Origin: an uncultured Lachnospiraceae bacterium
GTDB taxonomy: Bacteria > Bacillota > Clostridia > Lachnospirales > Lachnospiraceae
Assembly (NCBI GenBank): GCA_910579805.1
Contig: CAJTWM010000002.1
Coordinates: 1 to 64,000, forward strand
Length of the DNA stretch: 64,000 bases
Direction of reading: 5' to 3'
Made by a program: the position numbers and the translations under genes. Below the pieces are notes generated by a model. That model was not told where the DNA came from. It saw only the letters and a program-made list of their open reading frames with translations, and did not search any database. Positions 49,201 to 58,500 of the stretch are shown in pieces. How positions within the stretch are numbered: the stretch's first letter is position 1; every line of letters starts with the position of its first letter.

Positions 49201-50487
49201 TTGATAGAAGTGATTAAATTGTTTAGACAGATTCAGGAAACAAGTAGTCTGAATGACAAAAAGGTAATTATTCTTGCAAACAAAGACAACGAATTATTTA
49301 AAGAATGTTTGAGGTTTCTATTAGATAGAAATATTACAACAGGAATTGCAGAAAAGAAATATGATTCAATTACGGTTCAAACATCAGATTGGGTACATAA
49401 TGATGTTGATAGTGAATTTTTAGAATTGCTGAATTATATTAAGCAGCATAATACAGGAAGAGAAGAAGATGTAATACAGGTACGGTCGTGGTGCTGTACT
49501 ATGAGTAACGATGTAAAGGACTTTGTTAGAGGACTGATAACAAAAAGCATAAAAATTGGAGCAGACGCAAAACTTGTAAATAAGTGTATTTCAGGATTAA
49601 TACCAACGTTTGATGTTATGCTTGGTACTCCGATTGATAAAGTAAAACTAAAAGGTAATGAATGGATCTCGATATCTAGGAAATTGAACGGAACTCGGTG
49701 TGCATTTATTGGTGATAAGTGCATGACCAGACAAGGGAAAGAATATAAAGGATTGGATCATATTATATCAGATTTACATCAATTAGGTCTGAAAAACTGT
49801 TTTGTAGATGGAGAATTAATCTACAAGAATGAAGAGGGATTATCTGACTCAGAAGCTTTTCAAAAAGGAACAGGAATAGCAATGAGTAAAGACAATGACA
49901 AGTTTGATTTGAAATTAGTGATTTTCGATGTGTTTCCATTAATAGAATTCTGGAGCGGTAAATCAAAAGATTCATATTATGAACGCAAACAAGAATTGCT
50001 TGGAATCAAAGAAGATATAGAATTATTTGATGAAGTACATAATGTTGAAGTGGTGCAAATGTGCTATGAAGGAACAGATCACACTCAAATTTGGAAATGG
50101 TTAGACTATGCAGAAGAAAATGATTGGGAAGGTATTATTCTTAATTTAGATACTCCATATGAGTGCAAACGAACAAAGAACTTAATTAAAGTGAAGAAAT
50201 TCTTTAGTTGTGATATTAAATGTACTGGTGTTGAAGAAGGATCAGGACGCAATAAAGGAACGTTGGGAGCATTGGTATGTGAATATAAAGGAAATAAAGT
50301 TAATGTAGGCAGTGGATTCTCTGGTGAAGACAGAAAACAAATTTGGCAGCATCCAGAAGATATTATCGGGAAAATCATAACTGTAAAATATAAAGAAGAA
50401 ACTAAAAATAAAGATGGTGGTATATCAATTCAGTTTCCAGTGTTTGAAACTGTAAGATTTGATAAAAATGAACCAAGCTATAATTAG
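49201..50487 (+). CDS. ATP-dependent DNA ligase
   Basis: About 428 residues. Adenylation motif I I-S-R-K-L-N-G-T-R-C near 158-167, in which K is the AMP-binding lysine. F-V-D-G-E-L-I-Y follows near 200, then I-F-D-V-F near 240. E-G-I-I-L-N-L and L-I-K-V-K-K-F, motifs IV/V, come near 316-335; the OB part follows. Seals nicks during phage replication and repair. TTG 49201 is 7 bases from GGAGG; ATG 49195 is too close. Confidence 0.88.
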   Translation: MIEVIKLFRQIQETSSLNDKKVIILANKDNELFKECLRFLLDRNITTGIAEKKYDSITVQTSDWVHNDVDSEFLELLNYIKQHNTGREEDVIQVRSWCCTMSNDVKDFVRGLITKSIKIGADAKLVNKCISGLIPTFDVMLGTPIDKVKLKGNEWISISRKLNGTRCAFIGDKCMTRQGKEYKGLDHIISDLHQLGLKNCFVDGELIYKNEEGLSDSEAFQKGTGIAMSKDNDKFDLKLVIFDVFPLIEFWSGKSKDSYYERKQELLGIKEDIELFDEVHNVEVVQMCYEGTDHTQIWKWLDYAEENDWEGIILNLDTPYECKRTKNLIKVKKFFSCDIKCTGVEEGSGRNKGTLGALVCEYKGNKVNVGSGFSGEDRKQIWQHPEDIIGKIITVKYKEETKNKDGGISIQFPVFETVRFDKNEPSYN

Positions 50488-50580
50488 TCTAATTTTCAAT
50501 TGGATCATATCTTAAACAGAGAAGTAATAAATGTAACTCGTAAACATATCAAATAAAATTCAAATTTCAACGGAGGATAA

Positions 50581-51267
50581 ATGAATATAAAGATTAAAAT
50601 TTTGCTGTCAGTAATGATAGTTCCTTTAAGTGCGCTTGTCGTCCCCTTAGGGGGACATAGTGAAAATTCAAAAACTGAATCTATGGCAGTACAAGAAACA
50701 GCAATATTCACAGGAATTAGTGCTGAAAATTTTGTAATAGAACAACCAGTATCAATAAATTTTGAAATTGATAATGCTATCGAAGAAATGAATTATGAAA
50801 TGACTGAAATAGAAACCATCACAGATAAGAAAGAATGGTTCATTGCTTATAAAAGTATTATTGAGGAATATTCGTACATAATTGATCCACCAGAAACAAT
50901 ATATGATTATTTTACGGAAGAAGAATTAGATTTACTTTTTCGTGTTGTACAAGCAGAGGTTGGAGATGAATATTCATTTGAATCTAAAGTCAATGTTGCA
51001 AATGTAATATTTAACAGATTTTATCATGAAAGATTTCCTGATACATTATCAGATATTTTAGTGCATGATCAATTTTCGCCAATTGCTGACGGTAGATATA
51101 AAGAAGTGGAAGTTACAGAAGATACTATTCTTGCATGTGAGTATGCTTTTACGATGGACGATACTACGGATGGATGTTTATTCTTCGATAGTAATAATAC
51201 ATTAAATTATCAATTTGTATTTAATGATTCAGCACATAATTTTTACAAATATAGGGAGGAGAAATAA
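50581..51267 (+). CDS. SleB-type cell-wall hydrolase with signal peptide
   Basis: 228 residues. A Sec-like signal at the N-terminus (K-I-K-I-L-L-S-V-M-I-V-P-L-S-A-L-V-V-P-L) then a linker. The hydrolase core shows L-L-F-R-V-V-Q-A-E-V-G-D-E near 118-130 and V-A-N-V-I-F-N-R-F near 141-149, as in SleB/CwlJ amidase-like domains with the catalytic Glu in Q-A-E. Exported wall-degrading enzyme. The palindrome GTCCCCTTAGGGGGAC (50641-50656) lies inside the signal-peptide codons. Confidence 0.85.
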   Translation: MNIKIKILLSVMIVPLSALVVPLGGHSENSKTESMAVQETAIFTGISAENFVIEQPVSINFEIDNAIEEMNYEMTEIETITDKKEWFIAYKSIIEEYSYIIDPPETIYDYFTEEELDLLFRVVQAEVGDEYSFESKVNVANVIFNRFYHERFPDTLSDILVHDQFSPIADGRYKEVEVTEDTILACEYAFTMDDTTDGCLFFDSNNTLNYQFVFNDSAHNFYKYREEK

Positions 51268-51268
51268 T

Positions 51269-52207
51269 ATAGGTAAATGTATTGATTTAACAGGACAAAA
51301 ATTTGGTAAATTAACAGTTTTGTATAAAAACAGTAAAAGATTTCCATGTGGACGTTTGACAACATATTGGCATTGCAAGTGTGAATGTGGAAATGAGTGT
51401 GATAAGTCATCACAACAATTAAGAAGTGTTAAATATATATCCTGTGGAAAATGTAGTCCACAAAAGATAAGAAAAAATTATAAAGATATAGCGGGTATGA
51501 AATTTGGACGATTGCTAGTATTAGAGATAGATACGGAAAGAAGGAATATAGATTTCGAGAAACAACTTAATTCTGGTATTAGATTATATTGGAAATGTCA
51601 ATGTGATTGTGGAAATAAAATAACTGTAAGAGGAGACTTATTAAGAAGTGGGAGAGTCTTATCTTGTGGGTGTTATCAAAAAGAAATTGCTACATATGTA
51701 ACTCCAAAATTAAATTGGAAAACAAATGAAATAATTGAATTAGAAGATTCAATTTTGATTGAATCTTCTAATGGTGACGATTACTTCAGAATTGATAAGG
51801 AAGATTATAGAAAAGTTAAAGATTATTGCTGGTGTAGTTCCCATGGATACGCAGTGGCTCCTATTAGAGGGGAGAAAAACAAATTTGCCAGAATGCATAG
51901 AATTATTATGGATTGTGGTGAAAATGAAGATGATTTAGTTGTAGATCATATTAACCATGATATTACAGATAATCGAAAAAGAAATTTACGAATAGCAACC
52001 AATGCACAAAATAATTGGAATTCTATTAATTCACATAATTCTGGTATTAAATATAATTCTAATAAAAATACATGGAAAGTATCTATCAATTATAATCTTC
52101 AAAATATTAATCTTGGAGAATTTAACTCTTATGATGAGGCGCAAGAAATTAGAAATAAAGCAGAACAGATATTTTATGGAGAATTTCAATATGGAGGTAA
52201 CAAATGA
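51269..52207 (+). CDS. HNH homing-endonuclease-like protein with AP2 domain, ATA start
   Basis: About 312 residues. G-K-C-I-D-L-T-G-Q-K-F-G-K-L at the start. Two C-x-C...C-G repeats (C-K-C-E-C-G-N; C-Q-C-D-C-G-N) follow. Then an HNH motif V-V-D-H-I-N-H-D with N-R-K-R-N-L-R near 224-240, and C-terminal AP2-like Y-N-S-N-K-N-T-W-K-V-S. GGAGG is 9 bases before ATA 51269, inside the end of the hydrolase gene. Probably a homing endonuclease inserted beside the hydrolase. Confidence 0.82.
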   Translation: MGKCIDLTGQKFGKLTVLYKNSKRFPCGRLTTYWHCKCECGNECDKSSQQLRSVKYISCGKCSPQKIRKNYKDIAGMKFGRLLVLEIDTERRNIDFEKQLNSGIRLYWKCQCDCGNKITVRGDLLRSGRVLSCGCYQKEIATYVTPKLNWKTNEIIELEDSILIESSNGDDYFRIDKEDYRKVKDYCWCSSHGYAVAPIRGEKNKFARMHRIIMDCGENEDDLVVDHINHDITDNRKRNLRIATNAQNNWNSINSHNSGIKYNSNKNTWKVSINYNLQNINLGEFNSYDEAQEIRNKAEQIFYGEFQYGGNK

Positions 52208-52440
52208 ATAAATTGAAGATAAAATTATCAACACCAGAGATGGTAGGTGATTTTATTAATGTATGTTCAAAATATAAGTGTGATATTAATGTTTATGACG
52301 GAAGAGTTATATTAGATGGAAGATCAATTATAGCAATGTTTAGTATCACACAAGGAAAAGTAATTGAAGTGCAAGCTATTAGTTCAGACAAAAGTGTTAT
52401 TTCATCGTTTATTGGAGATATGAAAAAATTTGAAGTTTAA
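52204..52440 (+). CDS. HPr-like small protein, 78 aa
   Basis: ATG overlaps the previous stop. It resembles a PTS HPr-fold protein without the His site: L-K-I-K-L-S-T-P-E-M-V-G-D-F-I-N-V-C and D-G-R-S-I-I-A-M-F-S. The active-site histidine is absent, so any phosphotransfer is unlikely. Role unknown. Confidence 0.65.
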   Translation: MNKLKIKLSTPEMVGDFINVCSKYKCDINVYDGRVILDGRSIIAMFSITQGKVIEVQAISSDKSVISSFIGDMKKFEV

Positions 52441-52476
52441 AACAAAATATTAAAAGAAAAAAGGAGAAGAAAAAGT

Positions 52477-53118
52477 ATGAGAATTATTGAACCTAGTTAT
52501 GAGATTTTAACAGAGATTTCTGATGGCGGAATCAAGGAATTACAGCATATCGAAAAGATTGGTAGAGTTTGTTATAAGTCGGAGGACAAGATTACAGAGG
52601 ATGGTGAATCCGCTAAGAAATTTGTACAAATGCTAATTGGCAGAGAACACGAAGCAATGATTGAACATTCAACATTGTCGGTTAAATTCACGGTGGATCG
52701 TGGTGTATCACATGAATTGGTTAGACATAGAATTGCTTCTTTTGCTCAGGAAAGTACAAGATACTGTAACTATTCTAAAGATAAATTTGGTAAAGAAATT
52801 ACAGTAATTAGACCATTATTTTTTGAAGAAGGATCTGATAAAGATGTTGCATGGACTGATGCAATGGTATCGGCTGAACATATGTATTTTGAATTGTTAG
52901 ATTTAGGTGCCACACCGCAAGAAGCACGTTCTGTATTGCCTAATAGTACCAAAACAGAAATTACGATTACTGCTAATTATAGAGAGTGGCGCAACTTCTT
53001 TAAACTTAGAACAGCAAAAGCAGCACATCCACAGATGACTCAGGTTACAAGACCATTGCTGAAAGAACTGAAGACAATATTACCTATTATTTTTGATGAT
53101 ATTGAAGTGGAGGAATAA
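52477..53118 (+). CDS. thyX: FAD-dependent thymidylate synthase
   Basis: 213 residues. R-H-R-I-A-S-F-A-Q-E-S-T-R-Y near 87-100 is the ThyX motif R-H-R-x7-S, and I-E-H-S-T-L-S near 68 also fits. Makes dTMP from dUMP with methylene-THF and NADPH via FAD. Clustered with guanylate kinase, deoxyribosyltransferase and NrdDG, forming a dNTP-supply block. Confidence 0.95.
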   Translation: MRIIEPSYEILTEISDGGIKELQHIEKIGRVCYKSEDKITEDGESAKKFVQMLIGREHEAMIEHSTLSVKFTVDRGVSHELVRHRIASFAQESTRYCNYSKDKFGKEITVIRPLFFEEGSDKDVAWTDAMVSAEHMYFELLDLGATPQEARSVLPNSTKTEITITANYREWRNFFKLRTAKAAHPQMTQVTRPLLKELKTILPIIFDDIEVEE

Positions 53119-53126
53119 ATACATAT

Positions 53127-53693
53127 ATGATTATTGTCTTACTAGGGGCTTCCGGATCAGGGAAGTCCACAATTGAAAATGAACTTGCAACACATCATGG
53201 CTTTGAAAAGATTATTTCATACACTACTAGGCAACCAAGAGTTGGTGAAGAAAATGGTAAGGATTATTATTTTGCAGAAAATAATACATTTGCAGCAATG
53301 ATTAACACTGGTGTTTTGGCTGAATACGATGAATATTCACAGGGTAGATTATATGGAACTTTGAAATCCGATTATATAGATGGTAATAAAGTAGTCGTGC
53401 TTACACCAAACGGACTCAGACAGCTTAAACAGAGTTGTCCAAATGATAATATTTTCACTGTACTTGTAAATGCCAGTCTTGGTACAAGAGTAAAAAGGTA
53501 TATTGATAGATGTGGAGTTAATCAGTTCACATTTGACGACAAGAATGAAATTGCATCAAGAGTAGAAAGGGATTTCGCAATGTTTTTAGGATTAGAGAGA
53601 GAAGTAAATCTTGTAGTTGATAATAATGAAGGAACTAATATTAATGATGTTGTAAAAGAAATCTTAGAGACAGAAAGGATGTATGAAAATTGA
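53127..53693 (+). CDS. gmk: Guanylate-kinase-like enzyme
   Basis: 188 residues. L-L-G-A-S-G-S-G-K-S-T at 5-15 is the P-loop; S-Y-T-T-R-Q-P-R-V-G-E near 31-41 is the GMP-binding S-x-T-T-R-x-P-R-x-G-E. Phosphorylates (d)GMP in dNTP supply. ATG lies 14 bases after GGAGG. Confidence 0.9.
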   Translation: MIIVLLGASGSGKSTIENELATHHGFEKIISYTTRQPRVGEENGKDYYFAENNTFAAMINTGVLAEYDEYSQGRLYGTLKSDYIDGNKVVVLTPNGLRQLKQSCPNDNIFTVLVNASLGTRVKRYIDRCGVNQFTFDDKNEIASRVERDFAMFLGLEREVNLVVDNNEGTNINDVVKEILETERMYEN

Positions 53694-54145
53694 ATAAAAC
53701 AATTTACCTTGCCGGAGCAATGTCTTGCTATTTCAATACAAATCAACATGACTATCCTAAAAAGTGGAGAGAAGATGCAAAGAAATATGTCAAGCAACTT
53801 TATGATGATATAACACTTATGTCACCAACAGATTTCTATCAGATAGGTAAAAATTATCACAAATCTGATTCTGAAGTTATGCGATTTGATCTCAGAATGG
53901 TTAGAGAAGCAGATATAGTATTATGTAACCTTCGAAATTTACATAGCTCATTAGGAACAAGCGATGAAATTTTATATGCGTTCATAAGTGGTAAACCCGT
54001 TATTGGATTTATAGATGATAATTCAGAAGTAAAAAATATTCATCCTTGGAAAATTGAACAACTTGACAGAATTGAAACTGGTAAAGATTCTATGGAAAGA
54101 GCAATAGATTACATCTACAGATATTATGTAGACAGGTACAATTAA
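53690..54145 (+). CDS. Nucleoside 2-deoxyribosyltransferase-like enzyme
   Basis: 151 residues. I-Y-L-A-G-A-M-S-C-Y-F at the start, F-D-L-R-M-V-R-E-A-D-I-V-L near 65-77, and L-G-T-S-D-E-I-L-Y-A near 88-97 carry the nucleoside deoxyribosyltransferase fold with the Glu of the nucleophile region. Overlaps the previous stop. May salvage deoxynucleosides or modified bases. Confidence 0.85.
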   Translation: MNKTIYLAGAMSCYFNTNQHDYPKKWREDAKKYVKQLYDDITLMSPTDFYQIGKNYHKSDSEVMRFDLRMVREADIVLCNLRNLHSSLGTSDEILYAFISGKPVIGFIDDNSEVKNIHPWKIEQLDRIETGKDSMERAIDYIYRYYVDRYN

Positions 54146-54164
54146 AAGAAAGGAGATATTAGAA

Positions 54165-54368
54165 ATTTTAGAAGTAATTAGTACGAGCCATGCGTTAGCC
54201 AAAGAACTATTAAGTAAACCAGACGGTTTCATAACAGCTACGCTTGGCGATGAAGAATATGTAATTAGTAATACACAAAGAATTGCCACTCATGCAAATA
54301 TAGATGATTCAGTTACGCATTGGACATTAAATTTGCGTGATGGCGGTAATGGAAATTTGAAGAGGTAA
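54165..54368 (+). CDS. Hypothetical protein, 67 aa, ATT start
   Basis: Reads M(ATT)-L-E-V-I-S-T-S-H-A-L-A-K-E-L-L-S-K-P. GGAG (in AAAGGAG) is 9 bases before the ATT and no ATG, GTG or TTG occurs in frame near it. The phrase S-T-S-H-A-L-A-K-E-L-L resembles small phage proteins of unknown role. Confidence 0.65.
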   Translation: MLEVISTSHALAKELLSKPDGFITATLGDEEYVISNTQRIATHANIDDSVTHWTLNLRDGGNGNLKR

Positions 54369-54373
54369 ATAAT

Positions 54374-54523
54374 ATGACAGATTTGATGAAAAATGAATAT
54401 CTGTACAATTTAAATTTCAGACAATATGTAAATGAATATTGTTATAGAAATAATTGTGCCATACATGAAGCATTTAATAAGGACGAAGTAAAAAGAATGT
54501 TTTGGAGATATACAGAGGTATAA
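54374..54523 (+). CDS. Small hypothetical protein, 49 aa
   Basis: ATG after AAGAGGTAAATAAT, 5 bases past the previous stop. Aromatic-rich (Y-L-Y-N-L-N-F-R-Q-Y). Not recognised. Confidence 0.6.
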   Translation: MTDLMKNEYLYNLNFRQYVNEYCYRNNCAIHEAFNKDEVKRMFWRYTEV

Positions 54524-54526
54524 CAA

Positions 54527-54679
54527 ATGGGTTTTACATTGGAAGAAATAAATATGTTGTTAGAATTATTAACTATAGAACAAAGCAAACAGACAACAAA
54601 GAATAATGAGAGTATTGTCGAAAAGTATGAAGCTATCAAACAGAAGTTACATATGCTGACTAGAAATTTTAGAAGTTGA
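54527..54679 (+). CDS. Small helical protein, 50 aa
   Basis: Starts M-G-F-T-L-E-E-I-N-M-L-L-E-L-L; amphipathic helices, 3 bases from the previous stop. The stop overlaps a mini-hairpin TGAAA-TGCCTG-TTTCA (54677-54692). Confidence 0.6.
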   Translation: MGFTLEEINMLLELLTIEQSKQTTKNNESIVEKYEAIKQKLHMLTRNFRS

Positions 54680-54692
54680 AATGCCTGTTTCA
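54677..54692 (+). repeat. Intergenic mini-hairpin (tgaaa-N6-tttca)
   Basis: TGAAA and TTTCA pair around TGCCTG before the GAGGTGA site of the next gene. Confidence 0.5.
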
Positions 54693-54715
54693 TTGACACA
54701 AGTGAGGTGAAATTT

Positions 54716-54820
54716 TTGAAAATTAATTTATTTGATGATCTTTGGAAGTTTGAGATTGATTGGAAAGCAGTTGTAGGTATTGGAATTGTAATTTTAGGAT
54801 GTGCGTTATTAAATATATGA
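54716..54820 (+). CDS. Single-pass membrane peptide, 34 aa
   Basis: K-I-N-L-F-D-D-L-W-K-F then a 16-residue hydrophobic segment (V-V-G-I-G-I-V-I-L-G-C-A-L-L). TTG start after GAGGTGA. Small phage membrane peptide of unknown role. Confidence 0.6.
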   Translation: MKINLFDDLWKFEIDWKAVVGIGIVILGCALLNI

Positions 54821-54833
54821 GGAGGAATGTCAT

Positions 54834-55373
54834 ATAAATACAATAGTAATAAATTTATTTGGTGAGCCAGGAGCAGGTAAAAGTACGGCTGCTATGGATA
54901 TCACTGCAAGATTAAAAAGAAAGGGAATTAATGCAGAGTATGTTTCTGAGTTTGCAAAAGATAAGGTGTATGAAAATAATGGAGAAGTATTCAAACATCA
55001 GGAATATCTATTTGGTAAGCAATCTTTCAAGATGGGAAGAGTAAGAGATAAAGTTCAGGTTATGGTAGTGGATTCTCCTTTGATCCTTTGCATTGTATAT
55101 AACAATGATAAAACACTTGGAGAATATTTCAATAAGACAATTCGCAATGTATTCGATTCATATGAAAACAGGAATTATTTACTTACAAGAAAGCATACAT
55201 ACGAAGATGAAGGAAGATTCCAGAATGAAGAAGAAGCATTGGAAGTTAGGAAACAGATTATTAATGCGTTAGATACTATGAATATTACTTACAATTTTGC
55301 TACATCAAGTGAATTGGATTGTGAAATTATAGCAAATAGAATCGCAGAGGAGATTAGAGAGAATGAACAGTAA
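54834..55373 (+). CDS. P-loop kinase/ATPase (AAA_28-like), ATA start
   Basis: 179 residues. I-V-I-N-L-F-G-E-P-G-A-G-K-S-T-A-A at 4-20 is the P-loop. V-M-V-V-D-S-P-L near 77-84 is Walker B. The first ATG is after the P-loop, so translation must begin upstream. ATA 54834 is 8 bases after GGAGG and gives M-N-T-I-V-I-N-L-F-G. Probably a nucleoside or nucleotide kinase. Confidence 0.85.
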   Translation: MNTIVINLFGEPGAGKSTAAMDITARLKRKGINAEYVSEFAKDKVYENNGEVFKHQEYLFGKQSFKMGRVRDKVQVMVVDSPLILCIVYNNDKTLGEYFNKTIRNVFDSYENRNYLLTRKHTYEDEGRFQNEEEALEVRKQIINALDTMNITYNFATSSELDCEIIANRIAEEIRENEQ

Positions 55374-55524
55374 AGGACATTTATTTATTAGCCTTGGTAA
55401 ATCGGCTATTAGAATTGTTGGTGGTATTGTTGCTTTAGCTAAGAAATCAGTTGTACCATTGGCAATAGGGGTTATTGTGGCTGAAATTGGTGGAGTGCTG
55501 GAGGAAGTAGTTGATGAACGATAG
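55363..55524 (+). CDS. Small hydrophobic protein, 53 aa
   Basis: M-N-S-K-G-H-L-F-I-S-L-G-K-S-A-I-R-I-V-G then a hydrophobic run (I-V-A-L-A-K-K-S-V-V-P-L-A-I-G-V-I-V). Overlaps the previous gene end. Possibly membrane-active. Confidence 0.6.
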   Translation: MNSKGHLFISLGKSAIRIVGGIVALAKKSVVPLAIGVIVAEIGGVLEEVVDER

Positions 55525-55550
55525 TGAATATGTAGGAGGACGAATAACTA

Positions 55551-58500
55551 TTGCAGATAATTAAGAAAGACGGAACATTAGAAAATTACGATGAACAAAA
55601 AATAATCAATGCTTGTAATAAAGCGGCTAGAAGAGCAATGATTGAACTTTCTGATCAAGATTATCAAATTATTTGTAACGCTGTATATGACAAATTAGTA
55701 GAAAATGATTTAGAAGAAACAGAAATTTACGAAATGCACAATATTGTAGAAGCAGTATTAGAAGAACATTATCCGCTTGTTGCGAAAATGTATAAAGAAT
55801 ATAGAAATTACAAAAAAGACTTTGTACATATGATGGATAAGGTATATGAAAGAAGTCAGGCGATCAGATATATAGGAGATAAGAGTAACGCCAATACTGA
55901 CTCTGCATTGGTAGCAACAAAAAGAAGCCTTATTTATAACGAATTAAGTGGAGAATTATATAAAAAATTCTTTCTTACACTTAATGAAAGACAAGCTATG
56001 AAAGACGGGTATATCTACATTCATGATAGAAGTGCAAGGCTTGATACATTCAACTGCTTTAGACGAGATACAAGATTTATTACGAAAGATGGTGTAAAAT
56101 CGTTTTATGACTTTTATGATGGTGATACCACAATGGTATTATCACATAAAGGAATATGGAGAAAAGCAACTGTTCACAAATTGGGTTGGCAACCAATTCA
56201 AAAAGTAATATTTAAAAATTCAAGTGCTAATAGTGAAGAATATAATATTTACTGTACGCCAAATCATAGGTGGATATTATCAAATGGAGAAGAAACAACA
56301 GAACTAAGAATTGGTGATACTCTTACAAATATTACAGATAGAACAAATTTTAACTGGGATGAATTATCATTAGAAAATAAGAAATTATGGTGTAAAGGAT
56401 TTGCATTAGGAGATGGGGCTGTATCTAATGAAAGATCAAGACCAAATTATGTGTATATTCATCTTTGCGACCATAAAAATAAGTATCACAATAGATTTGA
56501 AGATGCGGGATATTCTGTTACACAACCAGATTCATACAATGGGGACTATTTAGTTTCTATGATGTCGGTTAGAAATAAAGAGATTCCGTGGTTAGAACTA
56601 ACATATGAGAACGTATTATATTATATAAACGGTCTTATGTGTGCTGACGGAGGGAGAGTTTTTGCTGATAATCCGTCAAGAGAATTTAAATCAATTCAAG
56701 TAACTGGTAAATTGAATGATTATATTTATGATTTATTGAATATAGCTGGATACTATGTCACCTCGCAGAGCGATTTGACAGAAAATAAAACAAATTATGG
56801 AAAGCGATCAGGTATTACAATTAAATATGGTGTTAGTTCAACATTTAGCAGGATAGGTAAGTATAGGGTTGTTGATATACAGCCAGAAAAATTAAATCCT
56901 AAAGCAGAAGTATGGTGTTTGGATGTTGAGGAAGACCATAGTTTTATTCTTGAAGGTGGTATTCCAACTGGTAACTGTGATTTAATGCGTGTTGGGAAGA
57001 TTATGCAGGGTGGATTTGAGATGGGAAATGTCTGGTACAATGAACCCAATTCACTTGATACAGCGTTTGATGTTATGGGAGATATTATTCTCTCAACAGC
57101 GGCACAGCAATATGGAGGCTTTACAGTTCCAGAGGTAGATAAGATTCTTGCTCCATATGCAGAAAAATCTTATCAAAAATATTATAATGAATATTACAAA
57201 ATCATTAAAGAATTGGAAGAAATAGATTTTGTTCATATTTCTGATGATTTGCAATACAAATTAGATATTGATAATATTTATAATCCAAAAACATTTGAAG
57301 AAATGTTGCTTAATGACGTTGCTAAAAGATATGCTACAAAAAAGGTGAAACGTGACTTTGAGCAAGGGTGGCAAGGGATTGAATATAAATTGAATACGGT
57401 CGGAAGTTCGCGAGGTGACTATCCTTTCGTTACGATGACTATTGGATTAGCAACAGATAAATTTGGTAAGATGGCAGCTATTACATTACTCAATGTGCAT
57501 AAGGAAGGTCAAGGTAAAAAAGGTTTTAAGCGTCCTGTGCTATTCCCTAAAATTGTATTTTTGTATGATAAGAATTTGCATGGAGATGGTAGTGAGAAAT
57601 ATGAAAGCGCAGATGTATTTAATGCGGGTATTGAATGTAGCAGTAAGACAATGTATCCTGATTGGTTGTCTTTGACGGGTAATGGATATGTGCCTGAAAT
57701 GTATAAAAAATATGGAAGAGTAGTCAGTCCCATGGGATGTGTCGATGGTAAGGAAATTATTACTTACAGATATAATGGACAGCTATATGTAGAATCATTT
57801 GAAAGAATGTGGAATAGATTGTCTGATTTTTTTGAACTACATCAACAAATTAAAGGACAACCACATTTATACATGGATTTGAAAGATGTAGAAATCTACG
57901 ATACAGAGATTGGGTTTGTTAATACTCAAAAAATTATAAGAAATGTTTCAAATGATTGGGTAGATTTACATCTATCAAATGGTAGAAGATTGCTATGTAC
58001 ATCTGATCACCCTATTACAATACAAAATAATGAAACAAAACAAGCCAAAGAACTTAATTGCGGTGAAAAAATTCTTATAAATTCATCTCAATATGCAGAA
58101 GAAAATATCGTGTTTAATAATGATAAAGCATGGTTATTAGGTTTTTTACTGTGTGATGGGTGTTATCAGTCAAATCATATTTTTGCTTCAATAGCGGCAG
58201 AAGGAGAAGACGATATTGAATTAAAGTTCCATTCTGTATTTAGAAAATATTTTGATTTAGATACAAAAACAGTTCTTCAAGAACGTGGTAAAAAAGGTGT
58301 TTATAAAGACCTAATTGCGATTGCAGATGATAAAAATAATTTACAAAGAACTATAAATTATTTGACAGAAAAATTTGGTGGTATCAATAAAGTTAATAGA
58401 CATATTCCAAATGAAGTTTTCTCATGGAATTATGAAAGCAAATTGGCATTTTTAGCAGGAATGATAGATGCTGATGGATATATTAATGATAATTCGCATG

